A stretch of 62,956 nucleotides of DNA from Flavobacteriales bacterium (GCA_029245065.1 JAQWQB010000085.1:1-62956), one strand, 5' to 3'; positions 9,496 through 18,509 are shown, counted from the first letter of the stretch. The notes: generated from the letters alone by a model not told the origin. Translations and numbers: made by a program.

Positions 9496-10245
9496 ATGTC
9501 AGTAAACATTCTTGTAACAGAAGACGAAAGCATCGTCAGAAAAGACATCGAACGAAGTTTGAAGAAACTTGGCTACAATGTCATTGGATCGGCAGATACA
9601 GGCGAAAAAGCAATTGAGCTTGCGCTGCAACTGAAGCCAGACCTTGCATTAATGGACATTATGCTGAAGGGGCCGTTGACGGGGATTGAAGCTGCAAACG
9701 CCATTAAAAAGAAGATTGACATTCCAATAATCTTCCTAACGGCCTACGCAGATGAAAGCACATTGGCCAAGGCTAAAGTGACTGAGCCGCATGGTTATAT
9801 TTTGAAGCCATTCAAGGAAATTGACATCCACACGTCGATTGAAATGGCCATTCACAAGCACAAGAAGGAAAAGGAATTCAAGGTGGAAGCAGACTTGCTG
9901 AAAACCATGACCAAGCATAAATCAGACGCAGATTACTTGTTCGTGAAGCACAATTCTGCACTGGTAAAAGTGAAGGTGGAGAATATCTTATTCGTGGAGG
10001 CGTTGAAAGACTATGTTGTCATTCACACCATTGATGACAAGTACACCATTCATTCCACAATGAAAGACATTGAGCGCAAACTTCCTTCGCGGTATTTCTT
10101 GCGCGTTCACCGTTCGTTCATCGTGAACATGGATAAAATTCAAGCAATTGCTTCCAATGGACTTGTTATTGAACAAAGCGATAAAGAACTTCCAATTGGT
10201 GGCTCCTACAAAGACCAACTTGGTAAACGCATCAACCTTCTTTAA
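9496..10245 (+). CDS. LytTR-family response regulator
   Basis: The 249 residues comprise a receiver domain (1-125) with the acidic pair Glu9/Asp10, phosphoacceptor Asp54 in LALMDIMLKG, the Thr of FLTAYAD and the Lys of YILKPF, then a LytTR DNA-binding domain (about 150-245) with VENILFVEALKDYVVIHT and FLRVHRSFIVNMDKI. It should be phosphorylated by the seven-PAS kinase immediately upstream (12-base gap) and bind direct-repeat DNA sites. Its target is not shown, though the barrel protein gene that overlaps its 3' end is an obvious candidate for co-transcription. Confidence 0.95.
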   Translation: MSVNILVTEDESIVRKDIERSLKKLGYNVIGSADTGEKAIELALQLKPDLALMDIMLKGPLTGIEAANAIKKKIDIPIIFLTAYADESTLAKAKVTEPHGYILKPFKEIDIHTSIEMAIHKHKKEKEFKVEADLLKTMTKHKSDADYLFVKHNSALVKVKVENILFVEALKDYVVIHTIDDKYTIHSTMKDIERKLPSRYFLRVHRSFIVNMDKIQAIASNGLVIEQSDKELPIGGSYKDQLGKRINLL

Positions 10246-11497
10246 TCAGCTTATTTCAGGACGAAGAACCCACAAAGCTGGCCTTGCCATTTGTGGCCTT
10301 GCACTGCTTGCCACGAGTGGATTAGCACAGTCTACGCTACGCATTGAATACAACCCCCTGTTCGGATACGCGAGCAACATCTATGGTGCTCCTTCAGACA
10401 AACCATTAACAGGGCCTGATTCTCTTTTTGCAGACACCCTGAGTGTAAGTGATATCTGGCTTCAGAATGCAGTACGCTTTGATTTTAACTTCAAAGACGA
10501 AAAGCACGCCGTACGCTGGGAGAACAATGTTGAGGTGCGAAGTTATTTCAACAACCCTGCTGCCAATACAAACGCTTTTTCCAGTTCGTTGAAGTACCTC
10601 TACGAAGCGGAAAGCGACGGTGTTTTTGGGACCAATGTTTCGCTGGGAAAGGCAGATCAACTGTACGTAGACCTCATTACAACAGATTTGCTTTTACCAT
10701 TTGATAGGAACTACTTGAACCTTGATCTATACGCAGGTAAAAAAGCAGATAACCACACATTTTTAGGGAGGTTCAGCTACAACAGAGACCGCTTTGAAGC
10801 GTGCCTATCCTGTGATTACGAAGAAGTCATTCCAAGCTTGAGTAACAACGAATGGGGAGTTGCTGTTGAAGATACCATTTACTTGGGCCCATCGAATAGG
10901 CAGCAGAAGTTTGTGGTGAGTGTTGGTTGGCGAAACAGAAGGTATTCAGAGTGGGCGAACACGCAGTTATTGAATCCAGCCTTTGGGGAACCAGGGGCAT
11001 CGCAGTTTTCACCGTTCGTGTCTACAGAGAACTACGCCACGCACCATTGGAGGTTTGTTGATGCCCAGATTTCGTACCACTTCCTCCTCAATGAAAAGTC
11101 GGTTATTATTCCCTACTTGAATTATCAAAACCGTTTTGATGTAGGCAATAGTGATTATTCCCGTCAGGATGTTCAGGCCGGAATGCGCCTGAAATGGGAG
11201 CAAGGAAAGGTTAAATTGAATGGAGGTGGGGGCTTTATAAACCAACGTTTTGAGAACCGGTTGGCTTCAAATGAAGGGGTAGAAGGCGGTGAATTATTGC
11301 GCTATACACTTTTGAACGTCCACCTCAATGGCCATTATATGTTGGCAAAACGGGTTGGACTCACACTTGGGGGAAATTTTCAGCAACGGACCTCAAACAA
11401 CACCAACGAACTGTCTATTCGCAGAAAGTCATTTGATAGATGGATGGTTTATGGCGGAATACAATTTCTTATAAACACCAGCAGATCAGGCAAATAA
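10220..11497 (+). CDS. Predicted outer-membrane beta-barrel protein
   Basis: The frame encodes about 425 residues. A signal peptide HKAGLAICGLALLATSGLAQ is followed by alternating beta-strand sequence rich in aromatic residues, with periodic YNRDRF- and YLNYQNRF-like segments, as in outer-membrane barrels. There is no ATG near the signal peptide. The frame is open back to a TTG at 10148, but the TTG at 10220 gives a more natural signal peptide with a basic n-region (GRRTHK). Either start overlaps the end of the LytTR gene, so translation is probably coupled. I recognise no specific family. A convergent tRNA and its terminator follow. Confidence 0.65.
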   Translation: MVNASTFFNQLISGRRTHKAGLAICGLALLATSGLAQSTLRIEYNPLFGYASNIYGAPSDKPLTGPDSLFADTLSVSDIWLQNAVRFDFNFKDEKHAVRWENNVEVRSYFNNPAANTNAFSSSLKYLYEAESDGVFGTNVSLGKADQLYVDLITTDLLLPFDRNYLNLDLYAGKKADNHTFLGRFSYNRDRFEACLSCDYEEVIPSLSNNEWGVAVEDTIYLGPSNRQQKFVVSVGWRNRRYSEWANTQLLNPAFGEPGASQFSPFVSTENYATHHWRFVDAQISYHFLLNEKSVIIPYLNYQNRFDVGNSDYSRQDVQAGMRLKWEQGKVKLNGGGGFINQRFENRLASNEGVEGGELLRYTLLNVHLNGHYMLAKRVGLTLGGNFQQRTSNNTNELSIRRKSFDRWMVYGGIQFLINTSRSGK

Positions 11498-11503
11498 GGG
11501 CAC

Positions 11504-11529
11504 AAAAAAAGCCCTAAGTAAGACTTAGG
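11504..11529 (-). terminator. Terminator of tRNA-Asn transcript
   Basis: On the minus strand the 7-bp stem CCTAAGT/ACTTAGG with a 3-base loop is followed by GC and seven T. It lies just downstream of tRNA-Asn and may also stop the convergent barrel-protein transcript. Confidence 0.75.
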
Positions 11530-11539
11530 ACTTTCAGGG

Positions 11540-11613
11540 CTCCCCCGGCTGGACTTGAACCAGCGACCCTCTGATTAACAGTCAGATGCTCTAACCAACT
11601 GAGCTACAGGGGA
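11540..11613 (-). tRNA. tRNA-Asn (GTT)
   Basis: Read on the minus strand, the cloverleaf begins TCCCCTG and ends CGGGGGA plus discriminator G. The D arm is AGCTCAGTTGGTTAGAGC, the anticodon loop is CTGTTAA with anticodon GTT, and the T arm has GGTTCAAGTCC. CCA is not encoded. Confidence 0.96.
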
Positions 11614-11674
11614 ATGTTTTTACCGTTTGTTCGAAACGGGGTGCAATATTACGTTAATCTTCAATTCAAAACAA

Positions 11675-11682
11675 TATCTTTG
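11675..11682 (+). promoter_or_regulatory. Bacteroidota -7 element for the PfkB gene
   Basis: TATCTTTG matches TAnnTTTG exactly and lies 14 bases before the ATG at 11697. I see no clear -33 TTTG at the expected distance. Confidence 0.6.
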
Positions 11683-11696
11683 CGGAAATTTTTCAC

Positions 11697-12623
11697 ATGA
11701 GTTTAATCGCAGTAGGTACAGTTGCCTTTGACGCAATTGAAACACCATTCGGAAAAACAGACAAAGTTGTAGGTGGTGCTGCAACGTATATCACATTGGC
11801 TGCCAATTACTTCGTAAAGAAGTCTAACCTGATTTCAGTAATAGGTGATGACTTCCCGAACGCCTTTTTGGCAGACATGGAGTCTCGCGGTATTTCGCAA
11901 GACGGACTTCAAGTAAAAGAAGGTGAAAAGTCTTTTTTCTGGTCAGGTAAGTACCATTATGATCTCAATTCACGAGATACATTGGTGACAGAACTGAATG
12001 TTTTGGCTGATTTTAAGCCTGTTGTTCCTGAAAGCTACCAAGGGTGTGAATACCTCATGCTAGGTAACCTTGACCCGAACGTTCAAATGTCTGTAATCAA
12101 CCAATTGAACGACCGACCAAAGCTTGTGGTATTGGATACCATGAACTTTTGGATGGACATCGCTTTGGAGCCGTTGAAAGAAGTGATTGCTAAAGTAGAT
12201 GTGTTGACCATCAATGATGAAGAAGCACGTCAACTTACAGGAGAACACTCGCTTGTGAAGGCAGCACAGATGATCTTGAACATGGGGCCTAAGTACTTGA
12301 TCATTAAGAAAGGTGAGCACGGGGCATTGTTGTTCGACAAAGAGCAGGTTTTCTTCGCACCAGCCCTTCCATTGGAAGTTGTTGTTGACCCAACAGGTGC
12401 GGGAGACACGTTCGCTGGAGGATTCATCGGATACTTAGCGCACACAGGTGATCTGAGCTTTCAGAATTTGAAAAGAGCAGTCATCATTGGTTCGGCAATG
12501 GCGTCATTTACATGTGAAGCCTTCGGCCCGGAAAGATTGCTGAGCTTAACCACAGATGAAATTGACAACCGCATCCAAAAATTTGTGGATTTGGTTGATT
12601 TCGATATTCTTTTGGTAGAGTAA
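11697..12623 (+). CDS. PfkB-family carbohydrate kinase
   Basis: The 308 residues match the ribokinase/PfkB fold: VGTVAFDAIETP at the N-terminus, GGAATYITLAANYF for substrate binding, and the anion-hole signature DPTGAGDTFAGGFIGY near residue 229 with the catalytic Asp of GAGD. It transfers phosphate from ATP to a sugar or nucleoside hydroxyl in the cytosol. The substrate is not predictable from these motifs alone. It has its own promoter and is convergent with the M23 gene, which ends 3 bases away. Confidence 0.9.
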   Translation: MSLIAVGTVAFDAIETPFGKTDKVVGGAATYITLAANYFVKKSNLISVIGDDFPNAFLADMESRGISQDGLQVKEGEKSFFWSGKYHYDLNSRDTLVTELNVLADFKPVVPESYQGCEYLMLGNLDPNVQMSVINQLNDRPKLVVLDTMNFWMDIALEPLKEVIAKVDVLTINDEEARQLTGEHSLVKAAQMILNMGPKYLIIKKGEHGALLFDKEQVFFAPALPLEVVVDPTGAGDTFAGGFIGYLAHTGDLSFQNLKRAVIIGSAMASFTCEAFGPERLLSLTTDEIDNRIQKFVDLVDFDILLVE

Positions 12624-12626
12624 CCT

Positions 12627-13496
12627 TTACTCTTCAAAGACGAGGTATTGAAGGGGGTCAACAGGTGATCCCCTTACCCACAATTCGAAATGGAGGTGCG
12701 GGCCATCAGAATGGTCACCTGTATTGCCAATAACGGCAATGGACTCTCCCGCTTTCACTGTTTCGCCCACTTCTTTGTACAACGCAGAATTGTGTTTGTA
12801 AACAGAAATAAGGTTGTTTTCGTGTTGCAGCGCAATCACGTTTCCACCATCGGATGTGAAGCTGGCTAAAATCACCGAACCGGGTAAAACGGCTTTTACT
12901 ACAGAGTTTTCGGGTGCAACGAGGTCAATTCCAAAGTGTTCAATGTCTGCATCAAACAACGAGGAAATACTCCCATCAACCGGTTTAAAAAGGAATCCGC
13001 TAACAGGCAAACCAGTGGTGTTTTCTTCTGTTCCAACCCGCAACGCAAAGCGATCTTCTTCAGCAACTTGAGCACGCAACAGAGAATCTTCCTCTGAAAT
13101 ATCATAACTCAAATCGGCAGAAGGAACATTTTCACCCAAAGAAGAAAGGCTGTCTACAGGAACTTCACCAGACAAAATGAGCTGTAAATTCCGCAGGTAG
13201 TTTTCTTGGGTTTTCAAAATTGCATCTAACGAATCGGCCTTCGCCCTAGCCAAACGAGCATCTTCTTTCAGCTGGTCGTCGGCATAGCCAGGAACCACAT
13301 ATTGCCGAAGAGGAGTTAAGGCTGTTACGGAATAGGTAATGCCGCCAATAATGATGAAGACCGCCAACAATAACAGAATTACATTCAAGGGAGTTAACAA
13401 TAGAGAAAACTGCTCTTCGTAACTTGCTTCGCGAAGCAAGGAAAGACGAAATTTACTCTTGAGTTTTTTGATGAATTTTTTCTTCGGTTTAGCCAC
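12627..13496 (-). CDS. Membrane-anchored M23 metallopeptidase
   Basis: The 289-residue protein has a basic N-terminus (many Lys in residues 1-20), one membrane segment at about 34-57, a coiled region (about 75-105) and a C-terminal LytM/M23 domain from about 170. Zinc motifs are visible: HFGIDLVAP (HxxxD) and HLHFELW near residue 268 with the metal His. Such proteins cut peptidoglycan cross-bridges or act as regulators of amidases. Both zinc-site motifs look intact, so an active enzyme is likely. The gene is transcribed away from sprE; a short region (13497-13613) carries both promoters. Confidence 0.9.
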   Translation of the reverse strand: MAKPKKKFIKKLKSKFRLSLLREASYEEQFSLLLTPLNVILLLLAVFIIIGGITYSVTALTPLRQYVVPGYADDQLKEDARLARAKADSLDAILKTQENYLRNLQLILSGEVPVDSLSSLGENVPSADLSYDISEEDSLLRAQVAEEDRFALRVGTEENTTGLPVSGFLFKPVDGSISSLFDADIEHFGIDLVAPENSVVKAVLPGSVILASFTSDGGNVIALQHENNLISVYKHNSALYKEVGETVKAGESIAVIGNTGDHSDGPHLHFELWVRGSPVDPLQYLVFEE

Positions 13497-13557
13497 TTTT
13501 TGCGAATTGTATTCTGCGAAATACGTGAAAGGCAGAAGAAAAACAGAAAAATTAAAA

Positions 13558-13565
13558 TATTTTTG
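13558..13565 (+). promoter_or_regulatory. -7 element that decides the sprE start
   Basis: TATTTTTG matches TAnnTTTG. Because transcription would begin near 13572, the open frame upstream back to 13500 cannot be translated from this message, which favours the TTG start at 13614. Confidence 0.6.
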
Positions 13566-13613
13566 CGTGTTTTCTGTTTAAGAAAGACCGAAATCAAAAC
13601 GAGTTTCACCACT

Positions 13614-16274
13614 TTGAAAAGATCTCAACTTACGCGATTATTCTTGTTCCTAGTTATTCTGGGCACCTCTTGCACGACCAAAAAAGATGGTTTCGTGTAC
13701 CGTGTCTTTCATAACACAACGGCTAGGTACAACGGATATTTCTACGCGAAAGAGTCCATGCGAGAGGCGGATATGCAACTTGCAGAACAGCATAAAGACG
13801 ATTACGATGAGGTCCTTCCTATCTTCATTATGGGGGACGAAGAAGGAGCGCAGGCTATATTTCCGTTGATGGAAAGAGCCATTGAAAAGAGCTCGAATGT
13901 CATTGATCGTCACAAGATGGCGCCTCAAGGCAGAAGCAAAAAGAAGAACAAGCGTCCTGAAATGAATAAGTGGATCGATGACAATTACTTGTTAATCGGC
14001 CAAGCGTATTACTACAAGCAGAATTATTACAAGGCCGAAGAGATGTTCCTCTTCATCAGTCGAAAGTACAAAGAGCCAGAAATGCAGGCCCTTGCAAATG
14101 CTTGGCTGACCCGTTGCTATGTGGCGAATGAATCGTGGACCCAAGCAAAAAATGTCATTCTCAAAGCAGAGCAAATAAAGAACCTTGAGCCTGAAGTGCG
14201 GTCTGAGGTGTTATTGATTTACGCAGACTACTTCATTCAGCAGGGAATGTATGAAGAAGCTGCAGAGCAACTCAAAAAGGCGCTCAAGCAAATTGAGAAG
14301 AAAAGAGATCGTGCGCGTCCGACTTACATTCTTGCTCAGCTCATGCAAAAGATGAACAAGTCTTCTGATGCCATTGCATATTATGAAAGCGTGCTTAAGC
14401 TGAAGCCTTCGTTTGAAATGGAGTTCTACGCGAAAATTAGTCAAGCGCTTTCCTTTGATCGACGCGGAGGTAATTCGGGTCAGATCAAGGAGACGCTCTT
14501 CAAAATGTTGAAGGACGAAAAGAACGAAGAGTACCGCGACCAGATTTACTACGCATTAGCAGAGATTGAACTGGAAGAGCGCAAACGAGACATTGGGGTA
14601 GATTATTTGGAAAAATCGCTGCGAGCGAACATTGACAACCAGCGTCAGAAGATGAAAAGTTTCATGAGGCTCGCTGATTTGTACTTTGAAGACAAAGATT
14701 ACCAACTTGCACAAGCTTATTACGATAGTACTTTCACCAATATCGAAGAAGACCATGAGCGCTACCTTGACATCAAAAACAAGGCAGAAAGCTTAACGGA
14801 ATTGGTGGCTCACTTAAATGTGATTGAGGCCCAAGACAGCCTGAGTCAACTTTGTAGCCTTTCTGAAGATGACCTGATCCGCACCATGAAGAAAATCCGC
14901 CGTCAAATGGTGGAGGAGAAAGAAGAGGAAGAAAGGTTGGCAGCGGCAGCAGCGGCGGCGGCAGCAGCAGCAGCTGGAGGAGACGGCGGCAGCACAGCGG
15001 CTTTTTGGCCTTACAACGCCCAACTAAAGCAACGCGGAAAAGACGCCTTCCTGAACACGTGGGGCAACCGTGAACTAGAAGACAACTGGAGACGAAGCAA
15101 TAAACTGCAGCAATCATTTGACGAGGGCGAAGAGCCAGAAGAAATTGAAATTGTTGAGGAGAAAGTCGAAGAAACAGATGAAATCCCATCGGTTGAAGAA
15201 CTAATTGCAAGCTTACCTTGCTCAGACGCAGAGAGAACACAAGGGGATTCAGACATTGCTAATGCCTACTACAATTCTGGGGTGATTTACCGTGAAAAAC
15301 TAGAAGATTTAGACAACGCGATTGAACAATGGGAAGTATTGGTAAACCGGTTCGACGACAGCGAGTTTCACCCTACCTCCTACTACCTTCTTCACAGAAC
15401 ATACCTGTACAGAGAAACAACAGAGAACTACGCAAACCCATTTTGTGAAACATGTAATAGCAAATATTGGGGTGACATCATTTTAGAAAAGTATGCAGGT
15501 TCTGAATGGGCACAACTAGTGGAGAACCCAGACTATCAAGATTATGCAGAGTTAAAGAAAGCGGAGGAACGCGGACGTTATGAGGAGTTGTTATCTCGCT
15601 ACTACTCACGTGCATACCGCGAGGTAGTTGCAACATCTGACTCTATCATCATTACGGAACCAGAGAACTCTGTACTGTGCAAGTACAAAGTGCTGCGTGC
15701 ACAAGCAGTGGGTTATTTGGATGGCCAAGTTGGCATTCGAACAACGTACATTGAAGCGTTGGAAAGCGTGAAGTCTGAATGTCCTGATTCAGAAGAAGCG
15801 GCCTTCGCAGAAGACATTCTGGAGAAACTTCGAAATGGTGTAGGCAACAACGGTAAGACCGAAGACCCGAAAGAAGACCCGAAGGATTCATCTGACTTGG
15901 CAGACAGCCCGTTTAAGTATGACGCTAGTGCAAGACACTATTTCATGCTTGTCCTTCCAATGGGTTCTGGCGATGTAAACAAGATCAAAGGAAGCCTTTC
16001 TGACTTCACGTCTGCTAATTTCCAGACCAACGGATTGAAGGTTTCTTCTAGTTTGGTAGACCGAAACAACCAGCTCGTGTTGGTAAAGACCTTCAACAGA
16101 CTGGACGACGCCAAGAGCTATATCAGCACCTACGGAAATAACGACGAATTAAAGGAGTTGCGAGATGCGGGTTACCAAGTATCTCTCATTTCTAAGGAAA
16201 ATTACGTGACGCTTTTCAAGACGAAGGAGATTGATGGTTATCAAGCCTTCTATGAAGCAAATTACGTGGAGTAG
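13614..16274 (+). CDS. sprE: Type IX secretion/gliding TPR lipoprotein SprE/PorW
   Basis: From the TTG at 13614 the product is 886 residues with a lipoprotein signal LFLFLVILGTSC. The mature N-terminus KDGFVYRVFHNTTARYNGYF and long TPR-like helical pairs (about residues 120-420) are characteristic of SprE of gliding Flavobacteria and PorW of Porphyromonas, a periplasm-facing component needed for type IX secretion. A low-complexity block of about 13 alanines encoded by mixed GCN codons (14939-14980) sits in the middle, followed by a glycine-rich spacer. The C-terminal 110 residues resemble a small SPOR-like alpha/beta domain. The frame is open to 13500, but the promoter at 13558 argues for the later start. 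The type IX cargo gene at 34432 fits its presence. Confidence 0.82.
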   Translation: MKRSQLTRLFLFLVILGTSCTTKKDGFVYRVFHNTTARYNGYFYAKESMREADMQLAEQHKDDYDEVLPIFIMGDEEGAQAIFPLMERAIEKSSNVIDRHKMAPQGRSKKKNKRPEMNKWIDDNYLLIGQAYYYKQNYYKAEEMFLFISRKYKEPEMQALANAWLTRCYVANESWTQAKNVILKAEQIKNLEPEVRSEVLLIYADYFIQQGMYEEAAEQLKKALKQIEKKRDRARPTYILAQLMQKMNKSSDAIAYYESVLKLKPSFEMEFYAKISQALSFDRRGGNSGQIKETLFKMLKDEKNEEYRDQIYYALAEIELEERKRDIGVDYLEKSLRANIDNQRQKMKSFMRLADLYFEDKDYQLAQAYYDSTFTNIEEDHERYLDIKNKAESLTELVAHLNVIEAQDSLSQLCSLSEDDLIRTMKKIRRQMVEEKEEEERLAAAAAAAAAAAAGGDGGSTAAFWPYNAQLKQRGKDAFLNTWGNRELEDNWRRSNKLQQSFDEGEEPEEIEIVEEKVEETDEIPSVEELIASLPCSDAERTQGDSDIANAYYNSGVIYREKLEDLDNAIEQWEVLVNRFDDSEFHPTSYYLLHRTYLYRETTENYANPFCETCNSKYWGDIILEKYAGSEWAQLVENPDYQDYAELKKAEERGRYEELLSRYYSRAYREVVATSDSIIITEPENSVLCKYKVLRAQAVGYLDGQVGIRTTYIEALESVKSECPDSEEAAFAEDILEKLRNGVGNNGKTEDPKEDPKDSSDLADSPFKYDASARHYFMLVLPMGSGDVNKIKGSLSDFTSANFQTNGLKVSSSLVDRNNQLVLVKTFNRLDDAKSYISTYGNNDELKELRDAGYQVSLISKENYVTLFKTKEIDGYQAFYEANYVE

Positions 16275-16278
16275 AAAC

Positions 16279-16704
16279 ATGAAAAAGAGCAAGCGAATGG
16301 GACGAGCTGCAGAGAACCCAATGGAGAACGGCATCAACAGAATTGTTGAAGGAACTAGTTTCAAAGGAGAAATTACCTGTGAAAGCAACATTCGAATTGA
16401 TGGCGTTTTTGAAGGAGAACTTTCCACGAAAGGAAGATTGGTGATTGGCCCCCAAGGAAAACTAAACGGCACAGTGGTTTGTCAGAATTGTGAAATCGAA
16501 GGTGTCATAGAAGGAAAACTGGCAGTGGAAGAATTGCTCTCACTGAAGGCAAGTGCTAAACTAGATGGTGAAGTGCACTACGGTCAAATTAGCATTGAGC
16601 CAGGAGCTGTCCTTACAGGTACCTGCTACATGGGTAGCAAAATCAAAGACATCAAAAGTGGCGGATTCACCCAAGCAAACAAAGCCGAAGAGCAAACAGC
16701 CTAA
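16279..16704 (+). CDS. Bactofilin (polymer-forming cytoskeletal protein)
   Basis: This 141-residue protein has the bactofilin (DUF583) right-handed beta-helix: repeated short hydrophobic strands such as EGTSFKGEITCESNIRIDG, VFEGELSTKGRLVIG and GKLNGTVVCQNCEIEG. Bactofilins self-assemble into filaments on the inner membrane and affect cell shape or position envelope enzymes. The frame extends upstream to 16231, but the ATG at 16279 follows the sprE stop by 4 bases and gives a normal N-terminus (MKKSKRMGR). It probably shares a transcript with sprE. Confidence 0.9.
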   Translation: MKKSKRMGRAAENPMENGINRIVEGTSFKGEITCESNIRIDGVFEGELSTKGRLVIGPQGKLNGTVVCQNCEIEGVIEGKLAVEELLSLKASAKLDGEVHYGQISIEPGAVLTGTCYMGSKIKDIKSGGFTQANKAEEQTA

Positions 16705-16888
16705 CGCTTTTATCAAGTACAGCAACATGGGTTTCGTAATGGCTGCGGCTATTGGAGGCTTCATGTATGGCGGAATGAAGCTGGATGAATACCAAGAGAA
16801 TGAAACACCAGGATGGACGATCGTAGGAGCGATGGTAGGTGTAACCGCAGCTATGTATTACGTCATTAAGGATTTTACCAAGAAATGA
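16658..16888 (+). CDS. AtpZ/AtpI-family ATP synthase accessory protein
   Basis: The frame encodes KQPNAFIKYSNMGFVMAAA followed by two membrane helices (about residues 24-42 and 51-69), the AtpZ pattern. The GTG at 16658 gives 76 residues and overlaps the bactofilin end by 47 bases. Starting at the first ATG (16728) would remove the conserved N-terminal segment. Members assist assembly of the c-ring or magnesium entry for ATP synthase. The position ahead of atpB agrees. The start is the least certain part. Confidence 0.75.
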   Translation: MADSPKQTKPKSKQPNAFIKYSNMGFVMAAAIGGFMYGGMKLDEYQENETPGWTIVGAMVGVTAAMYYVIKDFTKK

Positions 16889-17259
16889 ATAATCGCCCTT
16901 TTTTCATCGCTAACTTCAGCGTACTAGCTCTTCTGTTGGTGATCTACATGGTTTATGTTTACGGCTTCGCGAATGCGTACAATTGGGTCATCCCGGTTGT
17001 TTTTGTGGCGTACAGTTTATTGAACATAATGCTCTACCGCATGTTGGTCAACGCCAATGACAAGTCCCCCGCACGATTCATCACTGCTTTTACAGGGGTG
17101 GTAGGAATCAAACTCATGTCGGCATTGGTCTTTCTCCTGATTTACTTATTAACAACCGACGTAGACCCCATTCCGGTTGTTGCAGCGGTTTTCTTGGGAT
17201 ACACCGGTTTTACAATCGCCCTCATTCGCGTTGTACTCTCCACTATTCGCGAAAAATAG
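16885..17259 (+). CDS. Four-helix membrane protein of the ATP synthase cluster
   Basis: The 124-residue product has four hydrophobic helices (about 9-27, 35-51, 67-89 and 98-117). It overlaps the AtpZ-like gene by 4 bases (ATGA). A protein of this size and topology commonly sits between atpZ and atpB in Bacteroidota and may be an AtpI-like partner, but sequence similarity is too weak for me to name it. Confidence 0.7.
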   Translation: MNNRPFFIANFSVLALLLVIYMVYVYGFANAYNWVIPVVFVAYSLLNIMLYRMLVNANDKSPARFITAFTGVVGIKLMSALVFLLIYLLTTDVDPIPVVAAVFLGYTGFTIALIRVVLSTIREK

Positions 17260-17322
17260 AAAGATTCACTATTCAGGGTGAAATTTTTTAACGCACACCA
17301 CATAGTATCAACATTATTTAAC

Positions 17323-17330
17323 TACTTTTG
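17323..17330 (+). promoter_or_regulatory. -7 element for the atp operon
   Basis: TACTTTTG matches TAnnTTTG and lies 33 bases before the ATG at 17364. It rules out the in-frame TTG at 17328 as the atpB start. Confidence 0.65.
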
Positions 17331-17363
17331 CACCGTTTTTTAAGGGTTGCAAAACCAGTGATA

Positions 17364-18509
17364 ATGGATTTTCGAAAGATTGTTTCGCATGTATTAACTG
17401 TAGTTCTTACTACAGCATTGTTCCTTCCCTTTGCTGCTTCAGCTTCAGAAGACGGACATGAAGGGCACGCCCACGGCGAAAAAGAGCCATTCGTGGCCGG
17501 GGAGTATATCATCCATCACATTGCCGATGCGCACAGCATTCACCTGTGGGGCGATGAGGCCGACGGCGTTCATCCAGTTAGCATCCCATTGCCAATCATT
17601 TTATGGACAGAAAACGGTTTGACTGTTTTTTCTTCTGGCCAGTTTCATCACGATGATGAAGGAAAGCACGTTGTTGAATCCAACGGACAGCGCTTTGTCA
17701 ATTTCCACGAAAAAATTCTTTACGCTACGTCATCTCCAGATGCACACGGAGTGTATGCTAATATTGATGCTGAAACGCACAAGCCAGTTGGTGCGCAACC
17801 AATGGACTTCAGTATCACCAAGTCAGTATTCGGAATGTTGATGATCATGTTCATCATGATTCTTGTGTTCCGTGCCGTAGCGAAGGGCTACAAGAAAAAT
17901 GCAGGAAAAGCACCAACAGGTATTCAAAATGCGTTGGAGCCGCTCATCCTTTTCATTCGTGATGAGGTAGCAATTCCTTCATTAGGAGCGAAGAAAGCAG
18001 ATAAATTCTTGCCTTTCTTGTTAACCGTATTCTTCTTCATCTGGTTATGTAACATCCTTGGTTTGGTTCCATTCTTAGGAGGTTTCAACATTACTGGAAC
18101 ACTAGGAGTGACTATGGTGCTTGCAGCGTTTGTGTTTATCATTACCACAATCAACGCAAACAAGCACTATTGGATGCACATCCTATGGCCTCCTGGAGTG
18201 CCAATCCCAATTAAGTTTATCCTTATTCCTATTGAGCTCGTTGGTATTCTTTTGAAGCCGCTTGTATTGATGATTCGTTTGACGGCGAACATTAGTGCAG
18301 GACACATCGTGATCTTGGCGTTTGTCAGTTTGATCATCATGTTCGGTCAGCAGAGTACAGGACTTGGAATGGGAATTGGCGTGGGGGCTGTTGCCTTCAT
18401 GGTATTTATGTTCTTCCTAGAGCTACTTGTTGCTTTCCTACAGGCGTATGTATTTACGTTGTTGGCGGCCTTGTATTTCGGGGATGCAACTCAAGACGCA
18501 CATCATTAA
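17364..18509 (+). CDS. atpB: ATP synthase F0 subunit a
   Basis: From ATG 17364 the product is 381 residues. It has a signal peptide (about residues 1-28, ending FAASASE) and a long His-rich periplasmic extension (DGHEGHAHGEK) of about 130 residues typical of Bacteroidota, then the five-helix a-subunit core. The essential Arg is present in LVLMIRLTANISAGH, and FLEL/FLQAYVFTLLAALYF marks the last helices. Subunit a forms the proton half-channels against the c-ring. It leads the operon atpBEFHAG; beta and epsilon are not here, as in other Bacteroidota where atpDC is a separate locus. Confidence 0.95.
   Translation: MDFRKIVSHVLTVVLTTALFLPFAASASEDGHEGHAHGEKEPFVAGEYIIHHIADAHSIHLWGDEADGVHPVSIPLPIILWTENGLTVFSSGQFHHDDEGKHVVESNGQRFVNFHEKILYATSSPDAHGVYANIDAETHKPVGAQPMDFSITKSVFGMLMIMFIMILVFRAVAKGYKKNAGKAPTGIQNALEPLILFIRDEVAIPSLGAKKADKFLPFLLTVFFFIWLCNILGLVPFLGGFNITGTLGVTMVLAAFVFIITTINANKHYWMHILWPPGVPIPIKFILIPIELVGILLKPLVLMIRLTANISAGHIVILAFVSLIIMFGQQSTGLGMGIGVGAVAFMVFMFFLELLVAFLQAYVFTLLAALYFGDATQDAHH

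Noticed and set aside
14773-15240. A long minus-strand frame opposite SprE with poly-Leu and Cys runs
   Set aside because: It is the reverse of the alanine-rich and acidic part of SprE and has no signal or domain of its own.
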